DNA of 64,000 nt from an uncultured Thermoguttaceae bacterium. GTDB taxonomy: Bacteria > Planctomycetota > Planctomycetia > Pirellulales > Thermoguttaceae. The stretch is from the NCBI GenBank assembly GCA_937951625.1, contig CALFBP010000004.1, forward strand, positions 62,001 through 126,000, given 5' to 3'. The notes beneath the pieces are model-generated. The model was not told the DNA's origin. It saw only the letters and a list, made by a program, of their open reading frames with translations, and did no database searches. The translations under genes were made by a program, and so were the position numbers. This document shows positions 28,342 through 36,307 of this stretch, one piece after another (position 1 is the first letter of the stretch; each line of letters begins with the position of its first letter).

Positions 28342-28370
28342 AATATATCAGTCGGCCTTTTCCTTGTCAA
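28342..28370 (-). promoter_or_regulatory. Promoter P2 of the 23S-5S operon
   Basis: On the minus strand TTGACA (28370-28365), a 17-nt spacer and TATATT (28347-28342): a near-consensus sigma-70 promoter. An A/T-rich inverted repeat (TTCGGAAAA/TTTTCCGAA, about 28384-28412) lies just upstream. It could be an UP-like element or could end transcripts coming from P1. Confidence 0.7.
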
Positions 28371-28476
28371 AGGTCAAACGACTCTTCGGAAAAAATTTTT
28401 TCGCTTTTCCGAACCCTTGACCCGACATGTACTTGCGGACCAACTGGCGGGATCAGTGATTCTGAACCCACTGTGG

Positions 28477-28504
28477 ATTATAGCGGAGTTCCATCGACCG
28501 TCAA
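28477..28504 (-). promoter_or_regulatory. Promoter P1 of the 23S-5S operon
   Basis: On the minus strand TTGACG (28504-28499), a 16-nt spacer and a perfect TATAAT (28482-28477), with a T/A-rich run upstream. It lies about 130 bp upstream of P2, so the operon appears to have tandem promoters, as rRNA operons often do. Confidence 0.72.
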
Positions 28505-28841
28505 CCCGGTCAAAAAAATTTTGTTGCGATTTCGTGAGCCGCATTAACCATGACGAAACTTCCTGAGAGGGGATTCATGTAACCATATAGATCTATCTTT
28601 GCGGTCGCGTCTCGGTGATTGCTGAAAGCCGTTATCAACAAGGCTCTTCGCATGGCGAGATCGACCGTACCCCGCGTTTCGCCGATTACGTTTTCGCGGC
28701 AAACAGCCCGGCCACAATCGCCCATCACCCGACGCTCGGCGTTGTTCCATTCCCTGAACTCAAAGCCAATTCAAGCGGCGGATGGATAAGGTCTCTCCCA
28801 GCCTGGCCGATTGCGTCGAGCCGCGCGGCGTTGAACGAGGG
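28505..28841. other. Spacer between rRNA promoters and the permease gene
   Basis: No gene, repeat or RNA motif seen, apart from A/T-rich sequence directly upstream of P1. Confidence 0.4.
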
Positions 28842-30695
28842 CTACTCGCCTGCCGTGGTGCGACCCGTGGCCACGTCGAACTCGTAGATCGCCGGTACGA
28901 GCATGGCGGCCGTCGTGAAGCCATACGAGGCGGCGATTACCAAGAAAACGCCGAGCGTCTGGTTGAGAAATAGGCTGGTAATGGCGTAGAAAGTGGCGAA
29001 TGGGCAGAGGAAAGATGCCAAGCCGATCGCCGTGGAGGGGTTCCGCGCGCCGAGGGCAACATAAAGCCCGACTCCGCCCCCCACCATGAAGGCCAGAAAT
29101 GGCTGCAACTGGGCCTCGAACGATCCGCTGAACACGATCATCATCCACATACAAGTGGCCACGCCTAAAAACAGGAAGAACACGGTGCCGAGGCTGGTGG
29201 CGATAGCGGTCCGGGAATTGGCATAATTCATTCCCGCGTGAACTCCCAGCATGGCCACGAAGGCATCGAGAACCGCCAGTCCTCCCAGCATGTAAATCAG
29301 ATTTTCCAGACTGAGGGCCTTGATCCACCAGAGGTAGCCGCACAAAAACATCGGCAGCAAAACCATTTCCTTGGTGTTGTACAACACGCCGCCGAGCTTG
29401 CCGTAGACGATTTCTTTCGGCGTAAGATCGCTGACCAGCAGCAAATCCAACGCCCTCGCGTCGCGTTCGCTGGTGAGCGAAGTTACGGCCTGGGCGTTGA
29501 TCAGGGCCAGACTCATGAGAAACACGGGGGCAAGGATGCTGGCAGCCGAGGCGCGGGTAATGGGTTGCCCACGGGAAGCCTGCCACCAAAGGCTTCCTGC
29601 GGCCAAACCAAAAAGCAACAGATAGGCCAAGCGGATGGCGAGCATCTTGCGACCATAGGCCCAAGTCCGCATTTCCCGCCAGATCACGGGATTGTCCCAG
29701 ACGGGTCGGCTCTTCGTGATCTGCTGGGCGCGCGAGGCATTGCTCCCCCCGGCCGCCCCACCGCCCGCAGCAGCAACTAAAGGCCCCTGGGCGGCCTGCT
29801 GCTTTTCCTGAGCCAGGTCGTATTCCGCTCCCCAAATGCTGGCCCGACGCCAAGTCTCGTCCTCGCGTCGGAAGGTCTGGGCATGTCGCGAGGGGTTCCA
29901 ATATCGAACCAGCGCGATGGCCGATCCGTTGAGCACAACCGTGAGGACGACCGACACGACGATAAACCCATGGACCGGCGTGCCGAGCAACCCCAACGCC
30001 GGATTTGCGTCGATATAAGGTCGAGTGGCCTCGATGACCGCTTCCCAGGGACTAAGCATGGCTGCCCAAATGTCGCAGGACAATCCCGCCCAAGACTCGC
30101 CAAAAAATCCTGCGGCAAGCATCCTGCCGGCCGCCAGCCAAAGCACCAACACAAGCAACGTTGCGGCCAGGGTCTGGTACGTCTTCTCGCGCCACAGCGC
30201 AATCGTGGAGCCAAGGCTACCGCAAACGAGGACCGCGGCCACCGTCACGGCATACACCCGGCCAATTTGGCTCAACGAAACCCCACCGAATAGCAACGAG
30301 AGCATGAACACTGGCAGCCCAGTGGCCAACAGCATGAAGACGTGGAGCAAGCTTGCCAGCAGCTTGCCCAAGACCAATTCGCTGTTGGTGAGCTTTGTCA
30401 ACAACAACAGCACGAGTGTTTGCCGGTCTTTCTCTTGTGCAACGGCGCTGGCCGCCAAGAGGGCCGAGAAGAACGAGGCCACGGCCAATTGGAGGGGTGC
30501 GAGGAGCTGAAACAGACTCATCCCAAATCGGGCCAAGTCGCCAATGTCCCCGACCAACTGCGTCCCCGTCAGGACCAGCCAGGCCGTGCTCATCAAGACC
30601 AGGAGGGCCAAACCATAGGCGACTCGGGCGACGTAAGTCTTTGTCCGTCGGGGGGAAAGAACTAACTCCCGAGTAAAAACCGGTCCGATGAGCAT
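28842..30695 (-). CDS. ABC-2-type transporter permease (double unit)
   Basis: 617 residues made of two similar halves, each beginning with a GPVFTRELVLSPRRTKTY- or NPVIWREMRTWAYGRKML-like amphipathic entry and then about six transmembrane segments. Both halves contain the ABC-2 signature pattern: EKDRQTLVLLLLTKLTNSELVLGK in the first and ERDARALDLLLVSDLTPKEIVYGK in the second. A Gln/Ala/Gly-rich cytoplasmic linker (about 310-340) joins them. No ATP-binding subunit is adjacent in the window, so its partner must lie elsewhere. No clear ribosome site precedes ATG 30695. Cargo unknown. Confidence 0.85.
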   Translation of the reverse strand: MLIGPVFTRELVLSPRRTKTYVARVAYGLALLVLMSTAWLVLTGTQLVGDIGDLARFGMSLFQLLAPLQLAVASFFSALLAASAVAQEKDRQTLVLLLLTKLTNSELVLGKLLASLLHVFMLLATGLPVFMLSLLFGGVSLSQIGRVYAVTVAAVLVCGSLGSTIALWREKTYQTLAATLLVLVLWLAAGRMLAAGFFGESWAGLSCDIWAAMLSPWEAVIEATRPYIDANPALGLLGTPVHGFIVVSVVLTVVLNGSAIALVRYWNPSRHAQTFRREDETWRRASIWGAEYDLAQEKQQAAQGPLVAAAGGGAAGGSNASRAQQITKSRPVWDNPVIWREMRTWAYGRKMLAIRLAYLLLFGLAAGSLWWQASRGQPITRASAASILAPVFLMSLALINAQAVTSLTSERDARALDLLLVSDLTPKEIVYGKLGGVLYNTKEMVLLPMFLCGYLWWIKALSLENLIYMLGGLAVLDAFVAMLGVHAGMNYANSRTAIATSLGTVFFLFLGVATCMWMMIVFSGSFEAQLQPFLAFMVGGGVGLYVALGARNPSTAIGLASFLCPFATFYAITSLFLNQTLGVFLVIAASYGFTTAAMLVPAIYEFDVATGRTTAGE

Positions 30696-31157
30696 GATCG
30701 AAACGAGCAGTGCCTTATTTGACGCAGATTCCCCTGTAGCTTCGATTCACCGTTGGACGGAATTTCACGATTCCTAGGGACATGGTCCAAGACGTTCGAA
30801 AAAGGTGGTCCGTAAGCGGTGTTTCATTCAACCCGTGTGCGGTGTTCCAATACCACCCACAATAATGGCAATCAAAACCACAGTCCGATAGTCGGCGGAT
30901 TTCTAGACAACGATACGCATTGAGGTCCGCTTTTGTTCCCGTGACCATCGGTCGATACTTGCGATGCCAAGTTGGTGGGGTGCATTGGATCGGTCCGAGC
31001 CTTCGCTACGTTGACGTTTTCCAAGCCACTCGGTCAGAATCCCTATCTTGTGCAAGTTCTTCCTCCTTACCTTCGGTTCGTGGACCGTCCTGAGTTGGCC
31101 TAGGCGGCCACATCTGTTGGCGCCGAGGATCACGGTGCCGGGAAGGGGAACGGACAG
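30696..31157. other. Divergent spacer, 462 bp
   Basis: A TTGACG at 31011-31016 with CAGAAT about 17 nt downstream is a weak rightward promoter candidate. A minus-strand frame at 30715-30948 with several Cys residues (around CGFDCHYCGWYW) is open but has no ribosome site and no family I recognise. No supported gene. Confidence 0.4.
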
Positions 31158-31919
31158 ATGACGATGACCTCACCCTTGTTCACCCGATCGCTTTCGCAGA
31201 CAATGGCCCCGAACATGGATCAGTCTCGCATGGTTTCCTCGCCGGTTGCCCCTGCTCCCGACACCCTCGAATTGCGCTGGGAGGTGATCCGCGCCTGCTC
31301 TTTTCTGCGAGATCGCTTGGGGTACTTCATCGGAACTTGGGGAAGTGTCGCAGTCCGCGTGCAGGACGGCCTTTTGACCACGCCTGCCCGCGTGAAATTC
31401 GAAGAGCTCAAACCCGAAGACCTCGTCGTGCTGGACTGGGAAGGGAAGCCTCTGCGAGGCCAACGCACGGCGACCAACGACGCGGAGCTGCACCGGCAAT
31501 TGTTTTTGCAAAGGGCGGATCTGGGGGCGCTGGTCCATGGTTTTTCGCCACATGCGTCGGTCTGCGCCTGCGCGCATCGCTCGATTCCGGTGCTGACCAA
31601 CCACATGGCGGCGGTGATCGGCGGCGAGGTCCGCTGCGCGCGTTATGTCCCAGCGAACCGGCTCCACGATTTGGCCCACGCCGCCCGGGAGGCCATTGGT
31701 CGGGACGCCTGCGCCGTCCTGTTGGCGAATCAAGGAGTGGTGGCGGGCGGGCGCGAACTGGCCGAGGCCCTCGTGGCGGCGCAAGTCCTCGAGCGCGCGG
31801 CCGCCATCCTCATTCAATCCGAGGCCCTCGGCGGCGCCACGCCCATCACCGAACTGAATTGGCGAGCTGAACGCGCGGCTTATCTGCAACAACCCCTCAG
31901 GCCCGAAGAACCGAAATAA
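31158..31919 (+). CDS. Class II aldolase/adducin-family protein lacking zinc ligands
   Basis: 253 residues with the class II aldolase fold: LGYFIGTWGSVAVRV, LTTPARVKFEELKPEDLVVLD, then the active-site region. The catalytic Glu position is kept (NDAELHRQLF, Glu110). The usual HxH zinc pair is reduced to HGF (His127, Phe129), and the third His, normally in NHG, is Gln192 (LLANQGVVAGG). Two of three metal ligands are therefore gone, and a classical zinc-dependent aldolase reaction is unlikely. The ATG at 31158 has GGAAGGGGA upstream. The stop codon overlaps the next start (TAATG), so the two proteins are probably made together. It may be a binding or structural homologue. Confidence 0.82.
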   Translation: MTMTSPLFTRSLSQTMAPNMDQSRMVSSPVAPAPDTLELRWEVIRACSFLRDRLGYFIGTWGSVAVRVQDGLLTTPARVKFEELKPEDLVVLDWEGKPLRGQRTATNDAELHRQLFLQRADLGALVHGFSPHASVCACAHRSIPVLTNHMAAVIGGEVRCARYVPANRLHDLAHAAREAIGRDACAVLLANQGVVAGGRELAEALVAAQVLERAAAILIQSEALGGATPITELNWRAERAAYLQQPLRPEEPK

Positions 31920-33394
31920 TGCTCCGCGACGTCGGCCGATTGATCAGCGTTCGGGACGTGATCTATTACATCGGCGATCAGCTTTACAAGCGGAGCCTGC
32001 GCACCACGGGTGTTACGGCTGCGGTGAGCCTGCTGGGCTATCTGGGCGGCCTGTTGCCGGGGTTCGAGACCTACAACGCCCGAGTCGCCATCGCCTTGCC
32101 CCTGATGATCGGTTCCTCCATGCTTTTGGGCGGCTTCGTCTTGAAGACCATCCCCACCCTTATCGCTTCCCGAGCCTTGAGCGCGGCCGAGGCCCAAGAC
32201 CTCGATCTGATGGAGGACTATCGCAAGTCGCAGCAGGAGGCCCACCTCGAGGTGCTTTGGCAACGGGTCTTTCGCTTTGAATGGGCGATAGGATCGGCCG
32301 TGAGCAAGATCCTCGAACATCCGGTGGAAGCCCCGCCCGACTTGTGCCTCTACCGGCTGCCCGACGAGCCCCTCGAGGAGCGTAACCGTCGCGAGTTCCT
32401 CGCCCGAGCCCAATTCGCCTTGGACCGCTGCCAATCTCAACCCTGCCAGCGATACCACCTTGGTATCGACCTGCGATTTCTTGAAGACTGGTATAACGGC
32501 GGGTATTTCGACCGGCAGGACACGAAATTGATTGAACAACTCGACGGCAGCGTCACCTTGGATGCGATTCGCCGTGAAATTGGGGGCGCCCAGTGGGAGG
32601 TGATCAAGGACCTCGCCTTGAAGCTGTACCAGAAATTCTGGTTTCGGATGATCACGCGGGCCGTGGCCATCCACGTGGGCGATGCGGTCGTGGCCTTGAA
32701 CCGTCGCTACGGAACCGACTATTTCAACGCCCAAGCGATCCTTTGGCCCGGGGAGGAGAACGAGCCTTGGGTCCGCCAGTTTCCGTTGGCGGTGGAGGAG
32801 ATTCGGGAGGTTCGCCGGGCAATCCTCCGTGAAGTTTTCAGCGAAGACCCCAACCGAGCCCGCCGGATGCTCCGCCGGATGCTCTGGCCCGGCTGGTTCT
32901 TGGCCGCCAAACTCCGTGCCCAATATGACCCGGACTATGTGCTGGGGAATCTCGGCTTCAGCCTGCTCGGCGATTGCGAGGCGATGGACATCTCGGCCAA
33001 GCGGATGCGCTATTTTCGGGAACTGGCCGAGCAAGTGCGCGTCGATCAAGCGGCGCTCGACGCCTGGCTCGCCCGCTTCCGCCCGGAATTGCTCCGGCCT
33101 GAGTACGCCGAAGCGCTCCGCGCCGCGCGGATCGCCGTTCACCTCCGCCGGAAGCAGCTTCGATCATGGCTCCGCACCGATGCAAGCGATCCTCGAGCCG
33201 CCGAGGCCTTCATCGAACATGTGGTGGACACGGTGGACCAAGCGGTGCGGTTCCGGGCTCGCTACACGGCCCGGCTGGTCGCGCTCCGCGTCCACCACGA
33301 GCTGACTCGCCTGCACCACGACGAATACCTCCGGCTGTTCGACGCGCTTGGTGATCATGGAGGCGACGCTTCGTCGCCCTCCCGCCAACCCTGA
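31919..33394 (+). CDS. Large protein of unknown function coupled to the aldolase homologue
   Basis: 491 residues, not recognised. The N-terminal part has two hydrophobic stretches (about 30-50, TGVTAAVSLLGYLGGLLPG; about 56-82, RVAIALPLMIGSSMLLGGFVL) that could anchor it. The rest is highly charged and helical-looking, rich in Arg, Glu, Leu and Trp. Two segments repeat a basic pattern around RRMLRRMLWPGWFLAAKL. The start codon shares one base with the upstream stop (TAATG), indicating translational coupling. It converges on a DUF4838 gene 25 bp away. No catalytic motif is seen. Confidence 0.75.
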   Translation: MLRDVGRLISVRDVIYYIGDQLYKRSLRTTGVTAAVSLLGYLGGLLPGFETYNARVAIALPLMIGSSMLLGGFVLKTIPTLIASRALSAAEAQDLDLMEDYRKSQQEAHLEVLWQRVFRFEWAIGSAVSKILEHPVEAPPDLCLYRLPDEPLEERNRREFLARAQFALDRCQSQPCQRYHLGIDLRFLEDWYNGGYFDRQDTKLIEQLDGSVTLDAIRREIGGAQWEVIKDLALKLYQKFWFRMITRAVAIHVGDAVVALNRRYGTDYFNAQAILWPGEENEPWVRQFPLAVEEIREVRRAILREVFSEDPNRARRMLRRMLWPGWFLAAKLRAQYDPDYVLGNLGFSLLGDCEAMDISAKRMRYFRELAEQVRVDQAALDAWLARFRPELLRPEYAEALRAARIAVHLRRKQLRSWLRTDASDPRAAEAFIEHVVDTVDQAVRFRARYTARLVALRVHHELTRLHHDEYLRLFDALGDHGGDASSPSRQP

Positions 33395-33419
33395 CGCCGC
33401 CGAGCGATCCGCCGTGAAA

Positions 33420-35252
33420 TCAGAACGCCTCGTCGGCTTTCAAACCGAGGTTGGTGCGCAATTGTTGTTTGGCCTGAGCCAGGGTCGTGACCTCGGAAAA
33501 CATCGGCACTTGGTACTTGTCGCACAACTCGACGAAGCGTTTGACCAAGGGCCGCATCTTCTGGAGCACGGCGGGATCGAGCGGTTTGCCGCCCGACTCC
33601 CAAACCGGGTCGATCGCCGCGCGGTAGGCGCAGATCGAGGCCTTTTCGACGCGGGCCTTGACGGCTTCGTCCTCAGCCAAGGCTAGGGCCTCGGAAAAGG
33701 CGTCCAAGGCCGCTTGGGCGATGGTCTCGTCGATGGCGTAGTCCGCCGCACGTCCGAAGCAATTGCGGTGGATGCCCTTCGCTTCGCAGTGGTCGTGGTA
33801 CATGTTGATGAACCGCCGGATCGGCGGGGCGGCCTTGCCGTAGTGCAAGTCGAGAAACTCATCGATCAGCTTGGCGCCGCTGCGCGTCGGGTCCCAAAGC
33901 AGGTTGGCCATGACGTAATTGCGGAGGTCGGAAAGCTCCGCCCCCGTCGAGTTGCCCGCCGCCTGCATGAAAATCCCCTTCGCTCCCTTGGCCACGAAAT
34001 AGCGGATGTTCGGCTCGATGACGCGGAGATTGGGGCACGGGAGCAAGTAGTTGCTGAAGTTCGTGTTGTAATTCCAGATGAAGATGTTCTTGGTCAGCTT
34101 GCCCCACTCGTCCATGTCCTTGCAAAAGGCCACGTTCTGACGACAGTTGGGGTCGTTGATGGGGTGGATCATGCAGCACTCGATGCTGCAAAGCTGGATT
34201 TGCACGTTCGGCCGCGGTTTGAGCGTCTTTGGCGGTTTCCGCGTATACCAATAGCTGAGCGTGCCCACCATGACGTTGGGATGCTCTTGCGCCACCGCGT
34301 CGGCGATCTTGTTGACGAATTCCAGCAGCGAGCCCATGGGCGTCCCCTCGCGGTCGTCGATCGCCTTGCAGTTGGGACACAGGCAGTATTGGGCGTTGTC
34401 GTTCTGGCTGACGGAGATGTTTTCCCGGTGGGGGTTCGCCTTCAGCTCGGCGAGCACGGCGTCCCTGACGATGCGGAACACATCGGGATGGGTGAGGCAC
34501 GGCTCGCTTTCGGACCAATCGTCGCGCACGTCGGCCAAACGCTTCCCGTCGCGCAAGGCGAAGTACTCCGGGTGCTCCTTTCCATATTTCGCGGTTGGAA
34601 TCTGACTCCCGAAGGTATGGCTGATCAGCGATTGGCCGGTCTTGCCGCCAAATTTGGGATCGCCGTCGATGGTGTTCACGCGGAGCCGGGCGGCCAGCAT
34701 CGGTGAACGATTCGTCTCCCCGTAGTAGCTCCAGCGGAAGGAAAGGACTGGCTGATAGGTCCTGTCGAGCGGTCCAATCACACGCTTGCCATTAAGCTTT
34801 GGCACGTGGGTGTGATCGGCGGTCAGGAATCGCACGCCCAAATAGTCTTCCAAAAACGTGTAGACGCCATAGAGCGTTCCCCGCGGGCGGCCCCCGGCGA
34901 TGGCGATCAAGTTGTCGCGGACCACGATCCGTAAGGTTTCTGGTCCCATGGCCGCGGTGTCGAAGCCCACGGGACTAGCCGCCAGGGCCTTGCTCGGACC
35001 GATGAACACGTGGCGATCGGCACGGTCGGGCGCAGTGGTGGTCGGTAAATCCACGCCGGTCGCTTGGGCAAAGTGTGCGCGAAACTCCTCGGCGGCATAG
35101 GCCTCGCTGGGCGATGCGTCGGGTGCGACGACAATGTCCCAACCAGCCAGATTGGCCAGATCGACCCCAACGCTTTCCGAGGCATTGCCTACCACCGCGC
35201 TGAAGAGGGCCACGGCCGCCACCATGCAAATCATCCGCGATGATCCAACCAT
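33420..35252 (-). CDS. Secreted DUF4838 protein
   Basis: 610 residues with a signal peptide at about 1-24 (MICMVAAVALFSAVVGNA). The next part resembles the small alpha/beta domain that precedes the barrel in GH20/GH67-like glycosidases (WDIVVAPDASPSEAYAAEEF, VFIGPS, GRPRGTLYGVYTFLEDYLGVRF). The DUF4838 region follows with NDNAQYCLCPNCKAID, a CxCPxC cluster, and LSYWYTRKPPK. ATG 35252 has AAAGGAG upstream. A sugar-cleaving role is inferred from the fold only. A second DUF4838 gene at 36308, in the opposite direction, shares the CxCPxC cluster. Confidence 0.88.
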   Translation of the reverse strand: MVGSSRMICMVAAVALFSAVVGNASESVGVDLANLAGWDIVVAPDASPSEAYAAEEFRAHFAQATGVDLPTTTAPDRADRHVFIGPSKALAASPVGFDTAAMGPETLRIVVRDNLIAIAGGRPRGTLYGVYTFLEDYLGVRFLTADHTHVPKLNGKRVIGPLDRTYQPVLSFRWSYYGETNRSPMLAARLRVNTIDGDPKFGGKTGQSLISHTFGSQIPTAKYGKEHPEYFALRDGKRLADVRDDWSESEPCLTHPDVFRIVRDAVLAELKANPHRENISVSQNDNAQYCLCPNCKAIDDREGTPMGSLLEFVNKIADAVAQEHPNVMVGTLSYWYTRKPPKTLKPRPNVQIQLCSIECCMIHPINDPNCRQNVAFCKDMDEWGKLTKNIFIWNYNTNFSNYLLPCPNLRVIEPNIRYFVAKGAKGIFMQAAGNSTGAELSDLRNYVMANLLWDPTRSGAKLIDEFLDLHYGKAAPPIRRFINMYHDHCEAKGIHRNCFGRAADYAIDETIAQAALDAFSEALALAEDEAVKARVEKASICAYRAAIDPVWESGGKPLDPAVLQKMRPLVKRFVELCDKYQVPMFSEVTTLAQAKQQLRTNLGLKADEAF

Positions 35253-35388
35253 TGTGTGCTCCTTTCGAATGCCAAATCCACCTCGATTACGAGGTCCCTG
35301 TTTCGAGATTGCGCGGAGACCTCCGCTTCAAGCGTTTTCTCGACCCGGTGAGCAGAACCCCCCCGGAAGGAATTCCGTGCATCGCATT

Positions 35389-35988
35389 CTAAGACCGCGG
35401 CTTTGGCGACGCAACGCCCACTTCTCCCTCGCGGTCGACTTGAGGTTTGCGCCAGGCCACGTCGCCGCGTCCTGCCCGGGCGTTTTCGGCTCGGGCAAGA
35501 ACGAACAGCAGGTCGCTCAACCGATTCAGGTAAGCGATCAGCACCAGGGAAATTTTTTCCTCGCAATGGCGAATCAGCGACACCAAACGACGTTCCGCCC
35601 GGCGGCAGACGGCGCGGGCGAGGTGCAAGAGGGCCGCTGTCCGAGTTCCGCCGGGCAGAATGAATTCCCGCAACGGCGGCAGCTCGGCATCACGGCGATC
35701 GATGTCCGCCTCCAGCGCCAGCACATGTTCGCGTTTGATCCATTGGACGCCGTGGCGGGCGGGGTCGGGAGTGGCCAACTCGGCCCCAATGGCGAAAAGC
35801 TCATGTTGCACGCGTTCCAGAATCCGGTCCGTGTCCGGATCGAGCGCATCGGCACGCGCCATGCCCAACGTGGCGTTCAGCTCGTCGACGGCGCCACAAA
35901 CCTCGATCCGCGGCATGTCCTTGCCGACCCGAGGGCCGGCAAACAACCCCGTTTCGCCCAAATCGCCCGTTCGCGTGTAGATCTTCAT
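35389..35988 (-). CDS. ATP:cob(I)alamin adenosyltransferase, PduO type
   Basis: 199 residues. Transfers the adenosyl group from ATP to cob(I)alamin to make coenzyme B12. Family motifs are in order: YTRTGDLGETGLFAGPRV near the N-terminus with KDMPRIEVCGAVDELNATLG, and FILPGGTRTAALLHLARAVCRRAER later, containing the ATP- and corrinoid-contacting residues. ATG 35988 fits the family start and has AGAGGG upstream. It lies between two DUF4838 genes and about 8 kb from a PduS-type reductase, the known electron donor for this enzyme in Salmonella. Confidence 0.94.
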   Translation of the reverse strand: MKIYTRTGDLGETGLFAGPRVGKDMPRIEVCGAVDELNATLGMARADALDPDTDRILERVQHELFAIGAELATPDPARHGVQWIKREHVLALEADIDRRDAELPPLREFILPGGTRTAALLHLARAVCRRAERRLVSLIRHCEEKISLVLIAYLNRLSDLLFVLARAENARAGRGDVAWRKPQVDREGEVGVASPKPRS

Positions 35989-36307
35989 CCGCAACAACCC
36001 TCTTATTTGTTTCGCGATCCTTTTGCCCAGGCTATGTCGTGGCTTAAACAATCTCCATCGGGCAACAAGAGCCTAGTCCATGATCGAGCCTGCAAAAAGG
36101 GGATGGATTCCCCCGGCAAAACGAGACTGGTTCTCGTTCCGAGCGTCGCTCGAATTTACCTTCATCGGACTTGACTGCCCGCGCTGCTTGTCCGCCCACG
36201 CCGCCCAGCCATCGCGATTGCAATAGGCCTCGTCATATCTTAGTTTAACGCTCGGCCTTTGTCGGGAATCGGCAAGCCGGACGAGGCAAAATGGAAAGGG
36301 CTTGGGC
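35989..36307. other. Divergent spacer, 319 bp
   Basis: One small inverted repeat AACGAGA/TCTCGTT at about 36119-36137. No convincing promoter or gene seen. Confidence 0.4.

Noticed and set aside
27795-28420. Plus-strand open frames upstream of 23S (143 and 135 codons)
   Set aside because: They overlap the rRNA leader and promoters, lack ribosome sites and have compositions expected from GC-rich noise.
30715-30948. A short Cys-containing minus-strand frame near the permease gene
   Set aside because: No ribosome site, no recognisable family; kept as spacer.
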